Positions 57,677 to 64,000 of a DNA stretch of 64,000 nt are shown one piece after another. Numbering within the stretch: the stretch's first letter is position 1; each line of letters begins with the position of its first letter. The notes beneath the pieces are model-generated. The model made no database searches. It was not told where the DNA came from and saw only the letters and a list, made by a program, of their open reading frames with translations. The position numbers and the translations under genes are program-made. The DNA is from Quadrisphaera sp. DSM 44207 (GTDB lineage Bacteria; Actinomycetota; Actinomycetes; Actinomycetales; Quadrisphaeraceae): assembly GCF_900101335.1 (NCBI RefSeq), contig NZ_FNKA01000002.1:434001-498000 (forward strand). Direction: 5' to 3'.

Positions 57677-58557
57677 GCGGGATGCGTCCCTTCCGGGGAG
57701 GCGGTGGTGCGGGGGGTCTGGCGGGAGGTGCTGGTCGGGGAGGTGCTGGTGCGGCTGGTGGCGCGGGTGGTGCTGGTGCCGCTGCGGGGCGAGGCGACGG
57801 GGACGTGGGTGGTGCACGCGTGCTCGCCGTGGGCGAGCGTGGCGAGCCGCTGCACGTGCACGCCGAGCAGCCGCGAGAACGCGTCCGTCTCGGCGCGGCA
57901 CAGCTCCGGGAACTCGCCCGCCACGTGCGCCACGGGGCACGCCCCCTGGCACAGCTGGACGGCGTGGACGGCGCCGGCAGCGGACGGCGCACGACCCGCG
58001 GGCCGTCCCGGCGCCCGGCCCGGTGCGCGCCGCGCCGCGGAGGCGCGGGGAGGGACCACCGGGCGGGTCGAGGCAGCGTAGCCCTCGTGCGAGAGCGCTC
58101 CGGCGAGGGCGTCGACGCGCTCGGCGAGGCCGGGGCCGGCCGCGGCCAGGGCGGGGGCGCAGCGGACCTCCAGGGCCCGCGCGCGGTCCTCCGCGAAGGC
58201 GGTCACGGCCTCGCGCCCGCCCAGGGCCGCGAGGCGGTGCAGCGCGGCGGCCGCCAGCTCCTCCCCGGCCCCGGCGCCCCCGCGCGGGCGCACCGCGGCG
58301 CGGCCGGCGGCCGTGGCGGTGACCGTGCGGGCGGGCCGGCCGCGCCCGCCGGTGCGCACGAGGTCGTGCGCGGCGACCAGGCCGTCGGCGGTCAGGGCGT
58401 CGAGGTGGCGGCGCACCGCCGCGGGCGTCAGGCCCAGCGCGTCCGCGAGCGCGCCGGCCGTCACCGGGCCCCGGGTGAGGACGGCCGACAGCACGCGCCG
58501 GCGCGTCCTGCTCTCCCCGTCCACGCTTTCCACAACGGCATCATCGCGGAAATGCAT
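57673..58557 (-). CDS. sufR: SufR-type FeS-sensing transcriptional repressor of the suf operon
   Basis: Up to 294 residues. N-terminal winged helix ([37 protein letters not shown], about 19-55). C-terminal cysteine set for a FeS cluster: [22 protein letters not shown] and [11 protein letters not shown] Thr/Ser/Arg low-complexity tail of about 35 residues ends the protein. ATG 58557 is the longest start; GTG 58533 or 58524 would also keep the HTH. An imperfect repeat TTTCCAC...GCGGAAA at 58527-58552 covers the 5' end, fitting autoregulation. Confidence 0.88.
   Translation of the reverse strand: MHFRDDAVVESVDGESRTRRRVLSAVLTRGPVTAGALADALGLTPAAVRRHLDALTADGLVAAHDLVRTGGRGRPARTVTATAAGRAAVRPRGGAGAGEELAAAALHRLAALGGREAVTAFAEDRARALEVRCAPALAAAGPGLAERVDALAGALSHEGYAASTRPVVPPRASAARRAPGRAPGRPAGRAPSAAGAVHAVQLCQGACPVAHVAGEFPELCRAETDAFSRLLGVHVQRLATLAHGEHACTTHVPVASPRSGTSTTRATSRTSTSPTSTSRQTPRTTASPEGTHPA
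58527..58552. promoter_or_regulatory. Inverted repeat at the sufR 5' end, candidate operator
   Basis: TTTCCAC (58527-58533) and GCGGAAA (58546-58552) pair with one mismatch across a 12-nt spacer. SufR is known to repress its own operon; binding here is inference. Confidence 0.4.
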
Positions 58558-58623
58558 CCGCCCTGGCGAACCGGGGTGGCGGACCTCACTCGCGCACAGG
58601 GGAGCCGGCCGCGCGCCCCCGCC

Positions 58624-58629
58624 TAGACT
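58624..58629 (+). promoter_or_regulatory. Leaderless-type -10 for the ABC ATPase at 58637
   Basis: TAGACT lies 7 nt before GTG 58637. Confidence 0.6.
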
Positions 58630-58636
58630 TGCTCCC

Positions 58637-59719
58637 GTGAGCCTCGCCCGGGGTCCCGCCGGGGCCGCGCCGCCCGCGTCGGCCGGCGCGGCGGGCTCCC
58701 CGGCGCCGGCCGCGGCGCTCCTGGGGGCAGCGGCCACGGCGGGAGGCGCACCCGGCGGGCGCGACGCCGTCCCCGCCCTGGTCGTCTCCGGGCTCGTCAA
58801 GCGCTACGGGCGCCGCGCCGCGGTGGACGGGCTGTCCCTGCTCGCGCAGCGCGGCGCCGTCACGGCCGTGCTCGGGCCCAACGGCGCGGGCAAGACCACG
58901 GCGGTGGAGTGCTGCGTGGGGCTGCGCTCCCCTGACGCCGGCACCCTGCGGGTGCTCGGGCTGGACCCGGTGCGCGACCGCGCCGCCCTGCGCGGGCGCG
59001 TCGGCGTCGTGCTGCAGGACGGCGGGCTGCCCAACGGGGCGCCGGCGCTGGGCGTGCTGCGCCACGTCGCCTCCCTGCACGAGGACCCGATGGACGTCGA
59101 CGCGCTGGCGGACCTCCTCGGCCTGCACCCGGTGGCGCGCACGAGCGTGCGGCGGCTGTCCGGCGGCCAGCGCCAGCGCCTCGCCCTGGCCGCGGCCGTG
59201 GTCGGCCGCCCGGAGCTGCTCTTCCTCGACGAGCCGAGCGCGGGGCTGGACCCCCAGGGCCGCCAGGTGGTGTGGGACCTGCTGGAGCGCCTGCGCGACG
59301 CGGGCGTCGCCATCGTGCTGACGACGCACTCCATGCCCGAGACCGAGCGGCTGGCGGACACCGTCGTCGTCGTCCGCTCCGGGCGGGCCGTGGCGAGCGG
59401 CACCGTGGCGGAGCTGACCGGCGCCGGCGGCGAGGAGCGGCTGAGCTTCGCGACCACCCCGGGCCTGGACCTGCAGCCGCTGCGCAGGGCGCTGCCGACC
59501 GCGGTGGCCGTGGCCGAGCCGGCGCCGGGGCGCTACGAGGTGCGCGCCGTCGACGGCAGCCCCGGTGCGGTCGACCCCCGGGTCGTGGCCACGGTGGCCT
59601 CCTGGTGCGCGGCCGCCGGGGTGATGCCGACGGGCCTGACGGTGGGCGCGCGCAGCCTGGAGGAGGTCGTCCTGGAGCTGACCGGCAGCGAGGCCGACTG
59701 GCAGCGGAGCGGGTCGTGA
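58637..59719 (+). CDS. ABC transporter ATP-binding protein (DrrA/CcmA-like)
   Basis: 360 residues. An Ala/Pro/Gly-rich lead of about 45 residues, then Walker A GPNGAGKTTAVECCVG near 82, Q-loop VVLQDGGLPNGA, signature LSGGQRQRLALAAAVV near 176, Walker B LLFLDEPSAGLDPQG and switch His in LTTHSMPE. The C-terminal 80 residues include the DrrA-like degenerate domain. It is divergent from sufR and coupled by GTGA to the permease. Probably a multidrug or heme-related exporter. Confidence 0.88.
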   Translation: MSLARGPAGAAPPASAGAAGSPAPAAALLGAAATAGGAPGGRDAVPALVVSGLVKRYGRRAAVDGLSLLAQRGAVTAVLGPNGAGKTTAVECCVGLRSPDAGTLRVLGLDPVRDRAALRGRVGVVLQDGGLPNGAPALGVLRHVASLHEDPMDVDALADLLGLHPVARTSVRRLSGGQRQRLALAAAVVGRPELLFLDEPSAGLDPQGRQVVWDLLERLRDAGVAIVLTTHSMPETERLADTVVVVRSGRAVASGTVAELTGAGGEERLSFATTPGLDLQPLRRALPTAVAVAEPAPGRYEVRAVDGSPGAVDPRVVATVASWCAAAGVMPTGLTVGARSLEEVVLELTGSEADWQRSGS

Positions 59720-60558
59720 GCGCCGAGGCCGGGTCGCAGGCGCCGGGGGCGGTCCGCCCCGGCGCGGCCGGGCTGGCCCTGGCGCCCGGCGGAGGGCCGG
59801 CGCCCGCCGCGCGCCGGGTCCTCGCGCAGGCCGCCTTCGACACCCGCGTGCTGCTGCGCAACGGCGAGCAGCTGCTCGTCAGCCTCGTGCTCCCCGCCCT
59901 GGCGCTGGTGGCGCTGGTGCGCCTGCCGCTGGGGGACCTCGGGGTGCCGGCGGAGCTGGCGGCCCTGCCCCGCGTCGACGTCGTCGTGCCCGGCGTGCTG
60001 GCCCTGGCCGTGGTCTCCACCGCCTTCACCGGCCAGGCGATCCAGCTCGGCTTCGACCGCCGCTACGGCGTCCTGAGGCTGCTGGCCACGACGCCGCTCG
60101 GGCGCGGCGGGCTGCTCGCCGGGCGCGTGCTCGCCGTGCTCGCCGTGGAGGTCCTGCAGGTGCTGGTCCTCGGCGCCCTCGGCGCCGCTCTGGGCTGGCG
60201 GCCGCTCGCCGCCGGCGCCGCCGGGCTGGCCGCGCTCGCCCTCGCCCTGCTCGCGGGCACCGCCGCGTTCGTGGCCCTGGCGCTGCTGCTGGCGGGCACG
60301 CTGCGCGCCGAGGCGGTCCTGGCCCTGGCCAACCTCGTCTTCCTCCTCCTCGTCGCGGGCGGCGGGCTGCTGCTGCCCCGCTCGGCGCTGCCCGGCCCGC
60401 TGTCCGCGGTGGTGGCGGTGCTGCCCTCCGGCGCCCTGGGCGACGCCGCGCGCGCGGCGCTGCTCGACGGCGCGGTGGCCGTCGTCCCGGTGCTGGTGCT
60501 GCTCGCCTGGGCCGCGGCCGCCGCGGCCCTCGTCGTGCGCGTCTTCCGCTGGAGCTGA
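59716..60558 (+). CDS. ABC-2 type permease
   Basis: 280 residues, six hydrophobic segments. FDTRVLLRNGEQLLVSLVLPALALVALV near residue 39, AVVSTAFTGQAIQLGFDRRYGVLRLLATTPLGRGGLLAG near 105 and the C-terminal VVAVLPSGALGDAARAALLDG fit ABC-2 exporters. Pairs with the ATPase just upstream. In actinobacteria this pair often sits between suf and ctaA genes, as here. Confidence 0.88.
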   Translation: MSAEAGSQAPGAVRPGAAGLALAPGGGPAPAARRVLAQAAFDTRVLLRNGEQLLVSLVLPALALVALVRLPLGDLGVPAELAALPRVDVVVPGVLALAVVSTAFTGQAIQLGFDRRYGVLRLLATTPLGRGGLLAGRVLAVLAVEVLQVLVLGALGAALGWRPLAAGAAGLAALALALLAGTAAFVALALLLAGTLRAEAVLALANLVFLLLVAGGGLLLPRSALPGPLSAVVAVLPSGALGDAARAALLDGAVAVVPVLVLLAWAAAAAALVVRVFRWS

Positions 60559-60567
60559 CCCGGCGCC

Positions 60568-60622
60568 GACCCGGACCTGACCCGGACCTGACCCGGACCT
60601 GACCCGGACCTGACCCGGACCT
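60568..60622. repeat. 11-bp tandem repeat, five copies
   Basis: GACCCGGACCT repeats exactly at 60568, 60579, 60590, 60601 and 60612, just after the permease stop and 87 bp before ctaA. A degenerate GAC continues. The 11-bp period is close to one DNA turn. Confidence 0.9.
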
Positions 60623-60696
60623 GACGGGGCCCGGGGGCCGCTGAGAGCCGCCCCACACCCGCCGCTGCCGGCGTCGGCGCCGCCGCGGGCGCGACC

Positions 60697-60702
60697 TACC
60701 CT
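60697..60702 (+). promoter_or_regulatory. Leaderless-type -10 for ctaA
   Basis: TACCCT lies 6 nt before GTG 60709. Confidence 0.65.
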
Positions 60703-60708
60703 GGCGGC

Positions 60709-61704
60709 GTGAGCGCTGTGCGAGGCCGCGGGGCGGCCAGGCCCGTGGGCCGCGGGACGACGTCCGGCCGCTGGCTGGGGCCGGTGCTGGTGGCCCAGCT
60801 CGTCGCGGAGATCGGGATCGTGCTCACCGGCGGCCTGGTGCGCCTGACCGGCTCGGGGCTCGGGTGCCCCACGTGGCCGCAGTGCGTGCCCGGCTCCTAC
60901 GTGCCGACGGTCGAGCAGGCCGAGGGGTTCCACAAGCACATCGAGTTCGGCAACCGGCTGCTGACCTTCGTCGTCGGCGCGCTCGCCGTCGCCGCCCTCG
61001 TCGCCGTGTGGCGCCTGCGCCCCCAGCGCCCGCTGCTGCGGCTGCTGGCGGCCGCGCCGCTGGTCGGCGTGCTGGCGCAGGGCGTCATCGGCGGCATCAC
61101 CGTGCGCACCGGGCTGAACCCGCTGACCGTCGCGCTGCACTTCCTCGTCTCGATGGCGCTGATCGCGGTCTCGACGCTGCTGGTGCTGCGCGCGCGCGAG
61201 GGCGACGGGCCGCCGCGCCCGCTCGTGCACCCCGCGCTGGTGTGGTGGGGGCGGCTGGTCGCCGTCGTCGCCGCCGTCGTCCTCGTGCTCGGCACGCTCG
61301 TGACGGGGGCCGGGCCGCACTCCGGCGACGCGGACGAGCCCGCGCGCCTGGCCGTGGACCCGCGCACGCTCAGCTGGCTGCACGCCGACGCCGTGCTGCT
61401 CTTCGTCGGCCTCGTCGTCGGGCTCGCGGTGACGCTGCGCGTCGTCGGCGCTCCCGCGGTCACCGCCCGGCGCGCCCTGCTCGTCGTCGGCGTCACGCTG
61501 GCCCAGGGCGCGCTGGGCTACACCCAGTACGCGCTCGACCTCGCCCGCCCCCTGGTGTGGCTGCACATGCTCGGCGCGTGCCTGCTCGTCGTCGCCGTCA
61601 CGGCGCTGCTGGTCTCGCTGCGCGAGCGCGGCGACGGCCCGGGCGACGCGGCGACGGGCCCCCTGCCGCCCCGGCACGAGCGCGGCCTCGTCGCCTCGCG
61701 CTGA
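60709..61704 (+). CDS. ctaA: Heme A synthase (CtaA/COX15)
   Basis: 331 residues and eight membrane helices. LTGSGLGCPTWPQC near residue 46 gives the extracytoplasmic Cys pair of Bacillus/actinobacterial CtaA. Heme ligand histidines appear in GFHKHIEFGNR, TVALHFLVSMAL, LSWLHADAVLLF and LVWLHMLGACLL. It oxidises heme O to heme A for cytochrome aa3. Convergent with ctaB, which makes heme O. Confidence 0.95.
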   Translation: MSAVRGRGAARPVGRGTTSGRWLGPVLVAQLVAEIGIVLTGGLVRLTGSGLGCPTWPQCVPGSYVPTVEQAEGFHKHIEFGNRLLTFVVGALAVAALVAVWRLRPQRPLLRLLAAAPLVGVLAQGVIGGITVRTGLNPLTVALHFLVSMALIAVSTLLVLRAREGDGPPRPLVHPALVWWGRLVAVVAAVVLVLGTLVTGAGPHSGDADEPARLAVDPRTLSWLHADAVLLFVGLVVGLAVTLRVVGAPAVTARRALLVVGVTLAQGALGYTQYALDLARPLVWLHMLGACLLVVAVTALLVSLRERGDGPGDAATGPLPPRHERGLVASR

Positions 61705-61727
61705 AGCGCCTCGCGCGGCGCCCCCCG

Positions 61728-61753
61728 GGTGCACTCCGCCCGCGGAGTGCACC
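61728..61753. terminator. 12-bp perfect hairpin between ctaA and ctaB
   Basis: GGTGCACTCCGC (61728-61739) and GCGGAGTGCACC (61742-61753) pair with two unpaired bases; a degenerate copy (GCGCACTCCGCCCGCGAAGC) follows at about 61769. Both genes point at it, so it may serve both strands. Confidence 0.6.
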
Positions 61754-61836
61754 TGCGGCCGTGGTCCCGGGCGCACTCCGCCCGCGAAGCGCGTCGAGTC
61801 GGAGGTGGGTGCGTCGACGAGGAGCCGCGCCCGGCC

Positions 61837-62775
61837 TCAGAGGAGGCGGTGCGGCAGGACGGCGTCCACGGCCAGGGCCAGGAACAGCAGCGTCAGGTAG
61901 CTGATCGAGACGTGGAACAGGCGCATCGCGCGCACCTCGTCAGCGCTGGCCACGCGCCGCGCGCGGCGCAGCAGCCCGTGCGCCTCCGCGACGAACCAGG
62001 CCCCCAGCAGGACGGCGGCCCCGGCGTAGACCGGCCCGGTGCCCGCCACCGGCACGAGCAGCAGCGTCGCCGCGACGGTCGCCCACGTGTACGCGACCAC
62101 CTGGCGCCCGACGGCGGTGGGGGTGGCGACCACGGGCAGCATCGGGACGCCGACCTCGGCGTAGTCGTCCCGGTACTTGATCGACAGCGGCCAGTAGTGC
62201 GGCGGCGTCCAGAGGAAGATCACCGCGAACAGCACCCAGGGCGTCCACGAGAGGCTGCCCGTGACCGCGGACCACCCGATGAGCACGGGCATGCAGCCGG
62301 CGGCGCCGCCCCAGACGATGTTCTGCCGCGTGCGCCGCTTGAGGCCGAGGGTGTAGACGAGCACGTAGAACGCGATCGCCAGCCCGGCCAGCAGCGCCGA
62401 GAGCCCGTTGACGACGAGGGCCAGCCACGCGACCGCCACGACCCCGAGCCCGAGGCCGAACGCGAGCGCCTCGCCCGGGCGCACCACGCCGGTCACGAGC
62501 GGGCGGCGCCCGGTGCGGTGCATCCGCATGTCGATGTCGCGGTCGAGGTAGCAGTTCAGGGCGTTCGCGCTCGCCGCGGCGAGCGTGCCGCCGACGAGGG
62601 TCGCGCCCAGCAGGCCCAGGGGCGGCAGGCCCCGGTCGGCCAGCATCATCGTCGGCACGGTGGTCATGAGCAGCAGCTCGATGATCCGCGGCTTCGTGAG
62701 CGCCACGAAGCCGAGCAGGCGCTGGCCGGTGGTCCACCGGGCCGGGGACGGGGCGACGTGCTCGACGGCGGTCAC
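61837..62775 (-). CDS. ctaB: Protoheme IX farnesyltransferase (heme O synthase)
   Basis: 312 residues from GTG 62775. [20 protein letters not shown] near residue 30, the prenyl-diphosphate motif [18 protein letters not shown] near 72, TGLKRRT-type loop [17 protein letters not shown] and [19 protein letters not shown] complete the UbiA-type fold with nine helices. A longer frame reaches 62838, but TAGAGT at 62826-62831 on the same strand would be its -10, so translation starts downstream. It makes heme O. Confidence 0.94.
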   Translation of the reverse strand: MTAVEHVAPSPARWTTGQRLLGFVALTKPRIIELLLMTTVPTMMLADRGLPPLGLLGATLVGGTLAAASANALNCYLDRDIDMRMHRTGRRPLVTGVVRPGEALAFGLGLGVVAVAWLALVVNGLSALLAGLAIAFYVLVYTLGLKRRTRQNIVWGGAAGCMPVLIGWSAVTGSLSWTPWVLFAVIFLWTPPHYWPLSIKYRDDYAEVGVPMLPVVATPTAVGRQVVAYTWATVAATLLLVPVAGTGPVYAGAAVLLGAWFVAEAHGLLRRARRVASADEVRAMRLFHVSISYLTLLFLALAVDAVLPHRLL

Positions 62776-62825
62776 GGGCGGTCGTGGTCCTCGCTCGCGA
62801 GGGGTCCCCGAGGGGCTGGCGCTCC

Positions 62826-62831
62826 ACTCTA
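62826..62831 (-). promoter_or_regulatory. -10 candidate for ctaB
   Basis: On the minus strand TAGAGT lies about 50 nt before GTG 62775. Confidence 0.5.
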
Positions 62832-62886
62832 CGACCACGCCCCGCGGCCGCAGCCGCTGCGGTGTGGCGGGGCAGGAGGGGGTGAG

Positions 62887-62892
62887 TAGGCT
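62887..62892 (+). promoter_or_regulatory. -10 candidate for transketolase
   Basis: TAGGCT lies 97 nt before GTG 62990. The leader contains a GC-rich hairpin, CCGCGCGC/GCGCGCGG, at about 62944-62971. Confidence 0.45.
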
Positions 62893-62989
62893 TCCGACGA
62901 CGGGCGGCGAAGTCGACGACCGCCGGTGTGACAGCCATCAGGGCCGCGCGCGCGTGCCCCTTGCGCGCGGCGCGAGGGAAGGACCCCGA

Positions 62990-64000
62990 GTGACCAGCAC
63001 GGACGTCAGCACCACCAGCACCGCTCTGGAGTGGGACGAGACCGACCAGCGGGCCGTCGACACGATCCGCGTCCTGGCCGCCGACGCCGTCCAGAAGGCC
63101 GGCAACGGCCACCCGGGCACGGCCATGAGCCTGGCGCCGGCCGCGTACCTGCTGTTCCAGAAGCTCATGCGCCACGACCCGTCCGACCCGCTGTGGCCTG
63201 GGCGCGACCGCTTCGTCCTGTCGGCCGGGCACTCCAGCCTCACCCTGTACATCCAGCTGTACCTGGCCGGCTTCGGCCTGGAGCTGGAGGACCTGCAGGC
63301 GCTGCGCACGTGGGGCTCGAAGACCCCCGGCCACCCCGAGTACCAGCACACCCCCGGCGTGGAGATCACCACCGGCCCCCTCGGCCAGGGCCTGGCCAGC
63401 GCCGTGGGCATGGCCATGGCCGCCCGCCGCGAGCGCGGCCTGCTCGACCCGGACGCCGCGACCGGCGAGAGCCCGTTCGACCACTCCGTCTACGTCATCG
63501 CCTCCGACGGCGACCTGCAGGAGGGCGTCACTGCCGAGGCCAGCTCCCTGGCCGGCCACCAGGAGCTGGGGAACCTCGTCGTCCTCTACGACCAGAACCA
63601 CATCTCCATCGAGGACGACACCGACATCGCCTTCAGCGAGGACGTCCTCAAGCGGTACGAGGCCTACGGCTGGCACACCCAGGAGGTGGACTGGACGCAC
63701 GGCGGCAGCGAGTACTCCGAGGACGTCGAGGGCCTGTGGTCCGCCCTGCAGGCGGCCCGCGCCGAGACCGGCCGGCCCTCGATCATCGCCCTGCGCACGA
63801 TCATCGCGTGGCCCGCGCCGAAGGCGCAGAACACCGGCAAGGCCCACGGCTCCGCCCTCGGCGAGGACGAGGTCAGGGCGACCAAGCAGGTCCTGGGCTT
63901 CGACCCCGAGCAGACCTTCGCCGTCGAGGACGCCGTGATCGAGCGCACCCGCGGCCTCGCCGAGCGCCTGCGCCCGCAGCGAGAGGAGTGGGACGCCGCC
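62990..64000 (+). CDS. tkt: Transketolase (3' end cut off by the window edge)
   Basis: 337 codons to the right edge; a full protein is about 690-700. The thiamine-diphosphate half is complete: KAGNGHPGTAMSLAPAAYLLF near residue 40, FVLSAGHSSLTLYIQLYL near 75, GVEITTGPLGQGLASAVGMA near 123, and SDGDLQEGVTAEASSLAG near 167, the thiamine-diphosphate motif GDG...N. GTG 62990 is chosen for GGAAGGA 6-7 nt upstream. It is divergent from ctaB, the usual arrangement in actinobacteria, and probably heads a pentose-phosphate gene cluster beyond the window. Confidence 0.95.
   Translation, partial: MTSTDVSTTSTALEWDETDQRAVDTIRVLAADAVQKAGNGHPGTAMSLAPAAYLLFQKLMRHDPSDPLWPGRDRFVLSAGHSSLTLYIQLYLAGFGLELEDLQALRTWGSKTPGHPEYQHTPGVEITTGPLGQGLASAVGMAMAARRERGLLDPDAATGESPFDHSVYVIASDGDLQEGVTAEASSLAGHQELGNLVVLYDQNHISIEDDTDIAFSEDVLKRYEAYGWHTQEVDWTHGGSEYSEDVEGLWSALQAARAETGRPSIIALRTIIAWPAPKAQNTGKAHGSALGEDEVRATKQVLGFDPEQTFAVEDAVIERTRGLAERLRPQREEWDAA

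Noticed and set aside
62776-62838. Longer ctaB start at GTG 62838
   Set aside because: A TAGAGT -10 lies inside this extension at 62826-62831, so it would be untranscribed; the conserved region begins after 62775.
1-64000. Defence islands, prophage, IS elements or toxin-antitoxin pairs
   Set aside because: No transposase, integrase, Cas, restriction or toxin motif was seen; codon use and gene order look like core chromosome throughout.

Overview
The window is a 64-kb piece of a very GC-rich actinobacterial chromosome. Several things point this way: many GTG starts, overlapping GTGA/ATGA gene junctions, and a set of families typical of Actinomycetia. These include a GlgM-type glycogen synthase divergent from glgC, a fabG-fabI pair of the MabA-InhA kind, DUF3099, an acVLRF1-like protein, a suf operon with SufR and SufU, and a ctaA / ctaB-tkt junction. 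A member of the Kineosporiales is plausible but is only inferred from gene content. No rRNA, tRNA, insertion sequence, phage or CRISPR was seen. The content is mostly core metabolism, and the unusual signals are mainly in leaders, repeats and a few divergent proteins.

Layout. 1-5.4 kb: glycolate/glyoxylate cluster (glcE, glcD, aceB) divergent from an IclR regulator with an inverted-repeat operator between them. 5.5-12.7 kb: Tat-exported acetamidase-like protein, YdjM-like membrane protein, a DUF350 / glutathionylspermidine-synthase-like / lipoprotein triad, an alpha/beta hydrolase, and a secreted gamma-carbonic-anhydrase-like protein that has lost two metal ligands. 12.7-18.9 kb: two convergent MFS transporters, an SDR, a DEAD-box helicase, and a cysteine dioxygenase behind a SAM-class riboswitch. 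18.9-25.5 kb: TOBE-domain regulator and modABC, preceded by unusual repeats, then PEBP, YbaK, TrmH and TSUP genes. 25.5-29.1 kb: NfeD, SPFH, small membrane protein and an FeS photolyase in one operon. 29.2-33.5 kb: ABC ATPase, an unknown protein, glgM and glgC. 33.5-41.6 kb: CAP-domain secreted protein with a strongly folded leader, LLM oxidoreductase, serB, MpaB-like protein, a MurE-like ligase with an altered specificity motif, a glutathione/mycothiol transferase and a quinone oxidoreductase. 41.7-50.8 kb: phosphatase, fabI, fabG, DUF3099, SURF1, ABC exporter, small HTH protein, ABC-F ATPase, aldo/keto reductase. 50.7-58.6 kb: one long suf operon (sufR-B-D-Rieske-C-S-U-SufT) ending in an acVLRF1-like gene. 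58.6-64 kb: ABC drug/heme-type exporter genes, ctaA, ctaB and the start of transketolase.

Genes that appear to work together are the glycolate to glyoxylate to malate route (glcD/E, aceB), molybdate uptake (modABC with a TOBE regulator), FeS cluster assembly (suf), heme A and oxidase maturation (ctaA, ctaB, SURF1), and fatty-acid elongation (fabG, fabI).

A recurring feature is a TANNNT -10 hexamer placed 6-8 nt before an ATG or GTG, seen at twelve genes. It indicates leaderless transcripts and was used here to choose several start codons.
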